Shown here piece after piece: positions 22,701-30,855 of a stretch of 64,000 nucleotides of DNA; positions within the stretch are counted from its first letter, which is position 1, and each line of letters opens with the position of its first letter. The notes beneath the pieces were generated by a model that saw only the letters and a program-made list of their open reading frames with translations, made no database searches and was not told the origin of the DNA. The DNA is from Caecitellus pseudoparvulus. Lineage: Eukaryota; Bigyra: Bicosoecida. A program made the translations under genes and the position numbers. The DNA is taken from positions 1 through 64,000 of the forward strand of contig CBFFRQ010000049.1 of NCBI GenBank assembly GCA_965644315.1. Direction: 5' to 3'.

Positions 22701-25700
22701 GATTGCTGCCACCCACTCACAGCCGCCCAATCCTCCAGCTCTGCCCCCCGCACAGCTGCCACCTGGGCCGCCAAGAGCTCGGCAGCCTCCTGCTCAGCAG
22801 CCTCTTGCTGTGCCAGGGCAGCCGACACCTCTGCAAAGTGGGCTCGGGCGGCCTCTGCCGCCGACACCGCACCCGCTTCTCGCGCCTCCCAGCCTGACTC
22901 GGCTTCCAGCGCCTCTGCGCGCTGCCTCGCCAGCAGCGCGCGCAGTGCAGAGGCCGCCCGCTCCTTGATGGCAGTCGACGCGCTCGCTACGGCAGAGGGT
23001 GTCAGAGGTGTGCCGGTGCTCCCCTCCGGTGCTGCGGGCTCCTGCAGGCTGGCTGCCATGGCGTCCTGCCACTCCGCATCCAGCGCTTCCCGCATGGAGG
23101 CATGCCGGGAGTCGAGAGCGGCACGCGCCTCGCGGCGCTGGCGCTGAAGGGCCTCAAGCTGCTCCTGTACCGCCTTGCTGCGTTGCAGGGCGGCAGTGAC
23201 CTGCACCGCAGTGACTCCTCCCCCTTGTCCGTGGCTCTGCACCCCTATCTCCTCCAGCGCTGCCGCCGCAACGGACGGCGGCACAGCTGATGAGATACCA
23301 GCGGCTGCCAGGCGCGCAACTGCCCCAGACAGGTCCGGCGTGCTGGCGTCACCAGGATCTGGTGCAGGGGCGGGGGCGGGCGCCGGCTCCTGCCCCATCC
23401 CGGACAACCTGGCCTGTAGAGCCTGCAGGGCTGCATGCTGTGTCGCGATGACACTGGCTGCAGTGTCCAGGTCGGCCCTGAGCCCCCGCTCTGTCGCAGA
23501 CGCGGCAGCTCGCGCAGCCGCCAGCTCAGCAGCGTGCGCCTCTTGTAGGGCATGGCCCTGTGCAGACCCAGGTCCAGAGGCACCGCTCGCTGCCGCCGTT
23601 GCTGTCTCTTCTGCGTGGCGGGCCGCCAGGGCTGCTTCCTCCACCGCCAGGGCTTGACGGGAGGCGGCCAGCGCTGCCAGGTGCGCCTGGCGCTGGTTCT
23701 CCGCTTCACTGGCCTGTTCCCGGGTAAGTGCCAGGGCCAGGCGCAGGTGCACGGCCTCGGCCTCTCCCAGGGCCAGGCGCAGGGTGGTGAGGGGGCCCTC
23801 ATCCCCGCCCCCGTCCGCCTCCACAGGCCCCACACCCGTCTCCCCCGCCACACCATGAGCGGCCTGCACGGCAGCTTGCCCCTCCTTCACGGCTTGCAGC
23901 GCGCCCCGTAGCTGCCCTGCTCGGGGGGCCTCCTGCAACGCCACCTCCTCCGTCGCATCCAGCGCTTGAAGCACCTGCCGCACGAGGGCGGGCTGCGGGT
24001 CCACTCCATCGCCGTGCACGAGGTGCTCTGCCAGGCTCTGTCGCAGCTCACGCAGAAGTGCCAAGGCAGCTTCAGCGGGGTCGGCCACGGAGCCTGCTGA
24101 GGCAAGGCTGCTGGGGGTGAAGGTGAGGTGCACTTGGTCCTCTGGCAACTGGGGGCTGGTGGCGGGCTTGACAGGAGGTACCTGTTCGCCGCCCTTGGGC
24201 GTGGCCGGCTGGGGCGCACGCCGGGCCTTGCGCCTGCCTCTGCGACTGCGCTGTTGCTCCCGCTCCCGCCGTTCCTGCCGCCGCTGCCGCCGGCGCTCTG
24301 CCAGCTCCCGCGGCGAGGGGGAGCGAGAGGGGGTCATGTCCAGGCCGGACACGCGCTCAGAGGGCGCCAGCGGCCGCCCCCACGTCTGCGTGTTCTGCTT
24401 CCCCGTGTTCCAGGCCGGGCGGGGCTTGGTCGCAGCTTTGCGCGCAGGGCTACTCCGGGCGCCGGGTGGTACCACCTCCCGCACACGGGGTCGGCGGCGG
24501 GGCGTGGGCTGGACACCCCTGTCCCCGGCACCATCGTGTAGGTCCCCCGTCACTAGGCGTGCCCTGGAGCGCCCCTTGTGGGCCCACTCCGGCTCTGCCT
24601 CGAGCTGTGGGGCGAAGTGAGACTGGCGCAGGGGGGGTGAACGCGCCGTGGCAGCGCGGCGCCGAGGGCCACCAGCCACCCGCTTGGGCTCCAGGGTGGT
24701 GGAGGCGTTCCACGGCGCAGGGGGCGTGGCGGGCCGAGGCGCCTGCCGCCGGCTAGGCAGCAGTCCCCCCTCGCCTTCATCCTCACTCCCCCTCTCGTCA
24801 CTGTCGAAGTCAGCCCCCAGCTGCAGGGGAGCCTGGGGGGGTGTGTCTGGGCTGCTCAGGGCAGGGCGGCGGGGGGCACGGCGAGGGGCAGGTGACGTGT
24901 CATGGGCATGTCGGGCACGCCCGGCATACCCGCCGCCTTCCCGCCCATGGCGGGCGGCGTAGGAACCGGAGGATGCGGCATCCAGGGACACACTGCGGCG
25001 GGCAGGGACACCCCCCCCTCCCAGTTGTGCAGCTAGAGCGGCAGCCTTGGACTGTCCCAGCAAGCTCTCCAAGTCCTGCAGGGGCGGCAAGCCTGGCGTG
25101 GGGGTGCCGTCGCTGTCTGAGAGGGAGCTAGAGCGCTGCTTGGGCACAGGTGGCAGGCGGGGGGTGGACCGCCGGTGGGGGCGGGCACGCACCGTCCCAG
25201 CGCTGCCAGCGGCTGTGTCAGTAGCGTGGCTGGGCGGGGTGGAGGGTGTGGCGGCCTCTGGGCTGTGCCTGGCGGCATCAGCCTTGGCAGGGCGCGCCTC
25301 TTGGTCCTCTGGCTGGACAGGGGCGGGCGGTGGCTGGCGGGCAGGCGAGGCGCGCGAGGTGGGGTGGGGGGATGCCAGTGCTTCCAGGGGCGTGAGGTCT
25401 GCGGCTCCATCCTGCTGCGTGGCGTCTGGCTCGACAGCAGCAGCAGCAGCAGCAGCAGCAGGGGGTGCAGCTCTGGGCGGTGGGGCAGCCTGCAGGGCCG
25501 GTGGTCCTTCTGCCAGTGCTGGCGCAGCCGGTTCCGGTGCTGTGAGCGTTGCCAGGAGTTGAGCGTAGGCTGGTGAGGCCAACAAGTGCTGCAGGGTGGA
25601 CCGGTGCGCAGCCTGGGCGGCTGCCTTGACCGCCTCCCGCTCAGAGTGTGCCGCTTGCAGGAGCTCCTGTGCCTGCTCAGGCGACAGCAGGGTGGAGCCA

Positions 25701-28700
25701 GGGGGGAGAGTGGCCACCTGGCTGGCCTGGTGCTGGGGCGGTGGCGTGGGGGGCAGAGCAGGCACAGTCATGTCTAGGGCAGGCACAGGGGCAGGTGTGG
25801 GGGAGGGCAACTGATCAGCAGCACCTGCTGCGCCCTGGTCCGGCGTCACAGCACCCCCCCCCTCGCTCATCACCTCGATGTCTGCCGAGCCAGTGGAGGC
25901 GGCGTCGTCCTGCTCGCGCACAGTGTGGGCAGGCGGAGACCTGACCGCCTGTGGACTCGGCGCTTTGGTGGCCGGCGCATGCTGCCCTCGTAACACGTGT
26001 GCTGGCAAGAAGGGGGACGTGGAAGCACTTGCAGGGGCGGGGGGGGCAGCTGCCGGGGACGGGGATGTCGACGCCTGTGCCGCGCTAGCCTGCGAGTGTG
26101 CCGACGCAGGTTGGGGCGGCGAGGCCCCTCGAAAGGCGCCCACAGCCCGAACACGGGAGATGGCAGAGGAGAACAGCGACCCGCGCCGCATGAGGCGTTG
26201 CATGCGTGCCGCCTGCTCAGGAGACGTCCCGCTGGTGTCCCGTAAGGGCGCCTCTGGCTCTTGGGCCTTGCGCTCCTGCGACGCCGCGGGCGCTGGGCTC
26301 TTGTGGTGGGGGACGAGGGCGGAGCTGGGCGCCGGCTGGGCACGGCGGGCCAGGGCCACCCACGTGGGTTCTTCCGGGTCCCAAGCCGAGGAGGGAGCGG
26401 GCGCAGGCGCCTGTGATAACGGGCTACTCTGCTGCGGTAGGGCCGCACCGGCGGCGTGCAGGGGCGGCCCTGCTTGCCGTTCGCCGGCACTGGGCGCGTT
26501 GGGACTGCGCTGTGGCGGCGAGGGGGGCGCGGGTGTCGCCGCCGGAACCAGGCGTGCCAGGGTCTGGGAAGCCCGCTCCACCCCTGCCAGGTCTGCCTGC
26601 AGGGCCTGTGCTGCGTGAGAGGGCAGACTGCCATCTTGGGCCGTGGCAGCCACGGCCCGGCTCAGGTGGGCGAGAGCAAGGGCCTCCTGCTGGCTGGGTC
26701 GGCAGGAGGCCGCCAGTGCAACCAGGCGCTCAGTGGAGAGAGGCTGGGAGGCCTCCTCCAGCAACTGCGCGGCACTTGCTCGGTCCTCCGCCGCATCGTG
26801 CAGCGTGTCGGGCCAGGAGTCGTCCTGGATGCCGCGGCTGAGCTGGCGCAGCGGCGCATCCAGCAGGACGCCTTGCGCCGCCCACAGCCCAGCCGACAGC
26901 GCACTGCTGTGGCGGGCCAGGTCTCGGCACGCAGAGGAGATGCGTGCTGCGCGGGTGGGGCGCTGCAGAGGGGACGCTCCCTCCGCACCGACGGCCGGCG
27001 CTCTGATGCTACCTTGGCCGCTACTGCTCCCGTGCACCGTGGCCGCCTGTGGTTCGCTCTGTGATGGGGCTGCTGCTGCTGCAGGCTGGGAGGCTTCGGT
27101 GGCGTCTGCCGCTGGTGGGGCGACGGGGGGCTGTGGTGGCATGCGTGTGGGGGATGCGGCAGGCACAGGGGCCGCCTCCGGGGCTGTCTGGGGTGCGGGG
27201 GGCTGCGTTGGCTGCATCGGCGGCGTGGGGCTCAGCTCCCGCTGCGTCTCCTGTCCCGCCATTGCGTCTGAAGGGTGGGGCCGCTCGACGGGTGGCCACA
27301 GCGCAGTGGGGGCCAGTGAACTCACAGCAGTTGACGCAGGGCTGGCTGGCGCAGGGGAGGGGCGGTCTTCCACTGACCCCTCTGACACGCTGCCCACCGT
27401 GTCGCGTTCGTCGGGTTGGGTGCCCTGGGCAGGCAGCCCAGCAGCACCCCCGTCTCGCACACGGCTGACGATGGCGGCAGCTTCAGCGGCTGCAGCTGCA
27501 GCTGCATCTGCGGGAGCGACCTGGTTGTCTGGGCAAGGAGGCGGCTGCGTGAAGTCCACGCTCGCGCCAGCGCCCTGCACGGCCTGTAGCCACTCGTCGC
27601 GCTGTTCGGCTGAGTGGGCAGCCAGGAAGGTGACGGCCCCGCTGGAGCCGATGACGGAGAAGCAGGCAGCAGCAGAGGGCAAGCCTGCGTGTCGGGATAC
27701 ACAGCTGACGAAGGCACCGGCCAGCTGGATGCGGTGCCGGGGGGGGGTGTCCCCGAGAGCAAGGTCCAGGCTCGCACTGTCTGGGTTCACCTTTGCTGCG
27801 TACTCGGTCCACACACGTGTGTGTGTGTGCCCTCCCCCCCGGGGCACCTCCTGCAGCAACAGGGTGCCCTGAGACGCCCCATCCTGCCAGTGCACAGATG
27901 TACCCCCCTCACTGGCATGGTGTGGTGAAGAAGGCGGGATCTGCAGTGGCGAGGGGAGGTCCACTGGCACGCGGCCACTGCCAGGTGGCGTGTGTGGTGT
28001 CGGGGGTGCCTCTGGCAGTGTCTCTGCTGGGGCCGGTGGCGACGTCGATGGCGGCAGGGGCGGCCTCACACTGGCTCCAGCACCTACCTCAGCACTGGCG
28101 GCCTGGGGTGATGGTGAAGCCAACGAGCGAGGCGCTGGCTCGGTGGGTGGGCGTGGCGCGGGGCTTGGCTGTGTCTCTGCCGCCGATGCTGGAGCTGGAG
28201 CTGGAGCTGGAACTGGAGCTGGGGCCGGGCCAGGGGAAGGCGGCCTCGCCTTGCCCTCACCTTCTGCCGCGCTGGGACCCGATACCAAGCGGTGGCTGCC
28301 ACAGCTGCTACAGGTGTTGGCGCTGGGCGCATTGCCACTGTGGCAGACGTCACAGCTCCACCCGCCAGTGGGCGGGGCGGACACGTCCCCCTCCTCCCAC
28401 GCCCCCCCGCCAAGCGTCTGTGCGTCGACACCCGGTGCAGTGTCAGGCGGAGTCGCCTGTGCCGAGGGGGGCGAGGTCGTCTGTGGCGGTGAGGCAGGCT
28501 CAGGCAAGCCCACACCAGCTGCGTCGCCAACATCCTCCGCCTCCGCCACTGGGGCAAGAGTGGGGACTCCTGCCTCCTCCCCGGGGACAGAGACTTCCCC
28601 CGTGTCCTGGCGCACGTCGCCGAATGTGAACACGGCTTGCTGCACGAAGCTCTGCAGCGTGGACTGCTCTGTCGCGCGCATGCGCAGCACCACCTCGCCC

Positions 28701-29218
28701 GGCTGCGCCAGCGCCGTCACTTCAGCGTACAGACCGTAGTTCTTGCCAGGCGGCGCAGCAGTGACGGCGAAGCAGTGGTCTGGACCGACGAGAGTCTCGA
28801 AGGAGTCCGCGTCGATGCTGCCGTACAGCATGAGGGGTGGGTCTGCGGGGCGGTCCAGGCGGCGTGTGTGCTGGGCAGTGGAGCCTGCAAGCCAGTGACA
28901 GGGCCCGTCCTCACCTTCGTACAAGAAGACGTCTCGCACCTCCCAGGCCTTCCTGTTGAAGGACTTCTTCACCTTGAACTGCAGCTCCCCGTTCCAAATC
29001 ACGACCGGCTCTGCGCCCTCCTCCTCAGGCGGCTGCTCCTCCCCAGACTGTGCTGCCGGGTCATGGTGGTGCCCCGCCGACTCTGCTGTGGAGCTGTCGC
29101 CAGGCCCTGCCGCATGGTCAGACTGGAAGGCGCCTTGCACTGGAGCGCCAAAGTCTGTGCTAGGGTAGTTGTACGCGCTGCTGGTGGTATCAGCTCCCTG
29201 AAAGCCAGGATACGCCAT
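19766..29218 (-). CDS. Giant PH-domain and RanBP2-type zinc-finger protein
   Basis: Intronless reading frame of 3,150 residues from the Met at 29218; the same frame is open to 29449. Residues 73-200 resemble a PH domain (NGELQFKVKKSFNRKAWEVRD, with a C-terminal LQSFVQQAVFTF helix). Residues 286-310 form a RanBP2-type zinc finger (GGWSCDVCHSGNAPSANTCSSC), and 438-552 look like a second PH domain ending in AEQRDEWLQAVQ. The rest is mostly low complexity (Pro/Ala/Ser), a basic Arg/Pro-rich middle, and a long Ala/Glu/Gln-rich coiled-coil region. The C-terminus has short conserved-looking islands (LTAAQKEAMRQRLLAGRRF). PH domains suggest phosphoinositide or protein binding, the zinc finger ubiquitin or RNA binding. 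No known orthologue was recognised. An acceptor-like CTGCAG at 29246-29251 hints at a small 5' exon. Confidence 0.78.
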   Translation of the reverse strand: MAYPGFQGADTTSSAYNYPSTDFGAPVQGAFQSDHAAGPGDSSTAESAGHHHDPAAQSGEEQPPEEEGAEPVVIWNGELQFKVKKSFNRKAWEVRDVFLYEGEDGPCHWLAGSTAQHTRRLDRPADPPLMLYGSIDADSFETLVGPDHCFAVTAAPPGKNYGLYAEVTALAQPGEVVLRMRATEQSTLQSFVQQAVFTFGDVRQDTGEVSVPGEEAGVPTLAPVAEAEDVGDAAGVGLPEPASPPQTTSPPSAQATPPDTAPGVDAQTLGGGAWEEGDVSAPPTGGWSCDVCHSGNAPSANTCSSCGSHRLVSGPSAAEGEGKARPPSPGPAPAPVPAPAPAPASAAETQPSPAPRPPTEPAPRSLASPSPQAASAEVGAGASVRPPLPPSTSPPAPAETLPEAPPTPHTPPGSGRVPVDLPSPLQIPPSSPHHASEGGTSVHWQDGASQGTLLLQEVPRGGGHTHTRVWTEYAAKVNPDSASLDLALGDTPPRHRIQLAGAFVSCVSRHAGLPSAAACFSVIGSSGAVTFLAAHSAEQRDEWLQAVQGAGASVDFTQPPPCPDNQVAPADAAAAAAAEAAAIVSRVRDGGAAGLPAQGTQPDERDTVGSVSEGSVEDRPSPAPASPASTAVSSLAPTALWPPVERPHPSDAMAGQETQRELSPTPPMQPTQPPAPQTAPEAAPVPAASPTRMPPQPPVAPPAADATEASQPAAAAAPSQSEPQAATVHGSSSGQGSIRAPAVGAEGASPLQRPTRAARISSACRDLARHSSALSAGLWAAQGVLLDAPLRQLSRGIQDDSWPDTLHDAAEDRASAAQLLEEASQPLSTERLVALAASCRPSQQEALALAHLSRAVAATAQDGSLPSHAAQALQADLAGVERASQTLARLVPAATPAPPSPPQRSPNAPSAGERQAGPPLHAAGAALPQQSSPLSQAPAPAPSSAWDPEEPTWVALARRAQPAPSSALVPHHKSPAPAASQERKAQEPEAPLRDTSGTSPEQAARMQRLMRRGSLFSSAISRVRAVGAFRGASPPQPASAHSQASAAQASTSPSPAAAPPAPASASTSPFLPAHVLRGQHAPATKAPSPQAVRSPPAHTVREQDDAASTGSADIEVMSEGGGAVTPDQGAAGAADQLPSPTPAPVPALDMTVPALPPTPPPQHQASQVATLPPGSTLLSPEQAQELLQAAHSEREAVKAAAQAAHRSTLQHLLASPAYAQLLATLTAPEPAAPALAEGPPALQAAPPPRAAPPAAAAAAAAVEPDATQQDGAADLTPLEALASPHPTSRASPARQPPPAPVQPEDQEARPAKADAARHSPEAATPSTPPSHATDTAAGSAGTVRARPHRRSTPRLPPVPKQRSSSLSDSDGTPTPGLPPLQDLESLLGQSKAAALAAQLGGGGVPARRSVSLDAASSGSYAARHGREGGGYAGRARHAHDTSPAPRRAPRRPALSSPDTPPQAPLQLGADFDSDERGSEDEGEGGLLPSRRQAPRPATPPAPWNASTTLEPKRVAGGPRRRAATARSPPLRQSHFAPQLEAEPEWAHKGRSRARLVTGDLHDGAGDRGVQPTPRRRPRVREVVPPGARSSPARKAATKPRPAWNTGKQNTQTWGRPLAPSERVSGLDMTPSRSPSPRELAERRRQRRQERREREQQRSRRGRRKARRAPQPATPKGGEQVPPVKPATSPQLPEDQVHLTFTPSSLASAGSVADPAEAALALLRELRQSLAEHLVHGDGVDPQPALVRQVLQALDATEEVALQEAPRAGQLRGALQAVKEGQAAVQAAHGVAGETGVGPVEADGGGDEGPLTTLRLALGEAEAVHLRLALALTREQASEAENQRQAHLAALAASRQALAVEEAALAARHAEETATAAASGASGPGSAQGHALQEAHAAELAAARAAASATERGLRADLDTAASVIATQHAALQALQARLSGMGQEPAPAPAPAPDPGDASTPDLSGAVARLAAAGISSAVPPSVAAAALEEIGVQSHGQGGGVTAVQVTAALQRSKAVQEQLEALQRQRREARAALDSRHASMREALDAEWQDAMAASLQEPAAPEGSTGTPLTPSAVASASTAIKERAASALRALLARQRAEALEAESGWEAREAGAVSAAEAARAHFAEVSAALAQQEAAEQEAAELLAAQVAAVRGAELEDWAAVSGWQQSATSQPPSPAAPVPTAEWTGDVVQDAVSGPAHEQEALGVADLQVPLKVDARVMRLLRALGQESLALFLAAWVARGGGREAPQKGVSSPTHSGGAITQAALQSGAAALAPCHVAALAADGALAAFQGFVQALVQGAVQAPAALQAAELPLWPVVRETAQALQAAGVDAAPQTRAEQAETPDGGLSSSPSPAHAPAGPAAPTDPADPPSTSTVAAAVWRGSSGGMQVGEACAVLGLAWLSAALGHIFASVPLACRQEGDALAPFRAFMTLGQSAPAQVSPEAAADGLDTVQPRHLAALSTQEAQAAVLQVVGGEGGGRQDAAGAMRQLAGAVARAAPVARTPVQLAEGLPPISARADTVKLLQTLSPQCLRLLPLLALLAQWMQRGQGAPAVHCGSDADSGQARVSEAVASLTPGGVLAAARAPLPTLRAFTATGGPFQGSVDTALPGTFAPQDLALLRALHPDAPGEGGAADAEGDAEQGGRLVEVEVAPGMVMHAQQGLLNRLAPRGLLQWLPLLALYQARRRKSDGRGGGAPPATTAGLRTALASLSTATLRAWTAEDVKALACLNIQGGPFGPGGTLPGALGGADLLALIAALGLPRVTLGPTARRAMDTAAAGASPQAASPGRDAGAGSPSATTPGSGGRPSPGSTPRMHTVDAELPAGTRRRTMAIPRAHLSPGMGGSTALPRRRQGKAAAAAQPARQRSPEPTRAATAALHTVPEATAGRQHRDTSSVQARRRGAQAVSADGRAGSGQTPAPWVGLRSAPRTSPDAGADGLTAAQKEAMRQRLLAGRRFQPSEAKQEAAAATAAHKDWAPNVGREDPHPVPYDATGAQPRRTARKAPKASASAASLSPLHTLAAAPFPATAARAAPAPQPKHTTRARQGGSTAVPTEWGSVQSLRTPPGRVEQNIRAAEEASAATMGRTVARHVRQPPRAAAQDDNESLGSTGGSLYSVIPSVFPPPKDKYPAGSVTEEGVPC
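25435..25461. repeat. (CAG)9 trinucleotide repeat
   Basis: Nine CAG units on the plus strand, coding for polyalanine in the giant PH-domain protein on the minus strand. Likely length-variable between strains. Confidence 0.95.
28188..28222. repeat. GGAGCT hexanucleotide repeat
   Basis: About six imperfect GGAGCT units; on the minus strand they encode an Ala-Pro repeat linker just downstream of the zinc finger of the giant PH-domain protein. Confidence 0.9.
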
Positions 29219-29625
29219 GCCCGGCGGGTTGTACAGAGGGCCACTGCAGGCAAGCGAAACGGCAGGCGAAACGCAGGGGGTGCGTGGCCCAGGGCTCGCA
29301 TGCGGGGCCAAGCACGAACTCTTAACTCGGCCAATGAATTTTGATTGCTGCTGCAAGCGCTGGCTGCCATGCCACACCCAATCTGCAGCCTGACAAGGAT
29401 GGTGCAGGCATCGTCTCGAAGTCCACACCCCGGCACGCTTGCAGCACAAATCTCAACACCCACCATCTCCCCAAAATTTTGATGTGGACAGGCTCCACTG
29501 CACCCTTTGCCCCCTCAGCGCACCGCTGACTTCCCCACCGTGAGGCGCGGCCTTCCGCTGCGGAATTAGCATTCCCTCAGCTCACACCATCTGCTCCCTC
29601 CCTCGCAGCCGAACCAGCGACAGCC
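29219..29625. promoter_or_regulatory. Divergent intergenic region, PH protein / prohibitin
   Basis: About 400 bp between two divergent genes. The PH-protein frame stays open to 29449, so its left part may be 5' UTR or a missed exon. A palindromic AT patch (CCCAAAATTTTG) lies at 29471-29482. The 60 bp before prohibitin are C/T-rich. No other gene is seen. Confidence 0.4.
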
Positions 29626-30722
29626 ATGGCAGCCGGCAAGGCTCTGAATACTCTGGCTTCTGTCAGTGGTGGCATTGGCGTGGCTGCCCTCATTGGCAAC
29701 TTCTGCCTGTACAACGGTGCGTTCGGCGGCCTGTGTGTGACGTGCTCCAAGCGGTCACGCCCCGCCGCCGCTGGCTCGACGTGGGGTCTTGTGAGCTGTG
29801 TTTGTGCGCCTGCTGGGTAATTTCAGCTGTGTGCAGCGCGGTATTCATACGGCCTCGCCGACTGCCGCGCGGCAGCGAGCTTTCATGGACTCCGGCTCGC
29901 GTGTTACGTGTCTGCGTTTCATGTCGAACGCCGCTGGCCTCGAAGGTGGCCACGACGCACGCCCCCTCCCCCCTTGACCGCACAGTTGATGGTGGCGAGC
30001 GCGCTGTGATCTTGGACCAGTTCCGCGGTGTGCTGCCGGACGTCAGCGGGGAGGGCACGCACTTCCGCGTGCCGTTCGTGCAGACGCCGTACATCTTCGA
30101 CATCAGGCTGCGCCCGCGTGTCATCTCCACCCGCACGGGGACGAAGGACCTGCAGCAGGTGACCATCTCCCTGCGTGTGCTGTCCCGCCCTGTGCCGGAG
30201 CATTTGCCTGAGATCTACCGCACGCTGGGCCTGGACTACGACGAGCGTGTGCTGCCGTCCATCTGCAACGAGGTGCTCAAGGCAGTGGTGGCCAAGTTTG
30301 ACGCCGACCAGCTGCTGACCCAGCGAGAGCGCGTGTCTCAGGAGATCATGGAGGAGCTGGAGTCGCGTGCGGCAGGGTTCAACCTGGTGCTGGAGGACGT
30401 GTCCATCACCCACCTGACCTTTGGTCGCGAGTTCACCAAGGCCATTGAGCAGAAGCAGGTAGCTCAGCAGGAGGCTGAGCGGTCCAAGTTCATCGTGCAA
30501 CGCGCCGAGCAGGAGAAGCTGGCCGCCATCATCAGGGCAGAGGGAGAGTCCAACGCCGCGCAGCTCATTTCAGACGCCCTGCAGGAGCACGGCAAGGGCC
30601 TCATCGACGTGAAGAAGATCGACGCCGCCAAGGACATCGCACAGACCCTCGCCCGCAGCCGCAACGTGTCGTACCTGCCTGGCAGCGGCTCAGGCCTCCT
30701 CCTGAACCTCAACGCACGGTAA
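29626..30722 (+). CDS. PHB1: Prohibitin (PHB1-type)
   Basis: Mitochondrial inner-membrane scaffold; PHB1 and PHB2 form rings that regulate the m-AAA protease and cristae. 275 residues from exons 29626-29716 and 29986-30722. Seen: N-terminal hydrophobic segment ([14 protein letters not shown]), the conserved [12 protein letters not shown] core, VRF-like [15 protein letters not shown]-domain blocks ([40 protein letters not shown]), a C-terminal coiled coil ([20 protein letters not shown]), and a tail ending [10 protein letters not shown]. It is closer to PHB1 than PHB2 by the short N-terminus. The single intron is 269 bp, far longer than others here, although the exons join precisely at the family-conserved YNVDGGERA. 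Confidence 0.96.
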
Positions 30723-30727
30723 AATGC

Positions 30728-30746
30728 ACACACACACACACACACG
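30728..30746. repeat. (CA)n microsatellite
   Basis: An uninterrupted CA dinucleotide run a few bases after the prohibitin stop codon, in its presumed 3' UTR. Confidence 0.95.
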
Positions 30747-30855
30747 CACAAGCGGTGTTTGCGAGATTCCAAAGACAAGCAGTACATTGTTTGCACGGAG
30801 ACAGGCCCAGTCCTTCATGTTGAAGAGCTGCCGTGCGAGCCGTGTGCGGCACACT

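Noticed and set aside
19725-23147. 1,140-residue plus-strand open frame
   Set aside because: It is antisense to the giant PH-domain gene and has shadow composition (Ala/Arg/Ser/Cys/Pro) without domains.
5862-29218. Two giant genes as possible bacterial transfers or polyketide/NRPS-like enzymes
   Set aside because: Neither has catalytic domains; UTP10 ends and PH/RanBP2 domains are eukaryotic, and low-complexity Ala/Pro explains the length.
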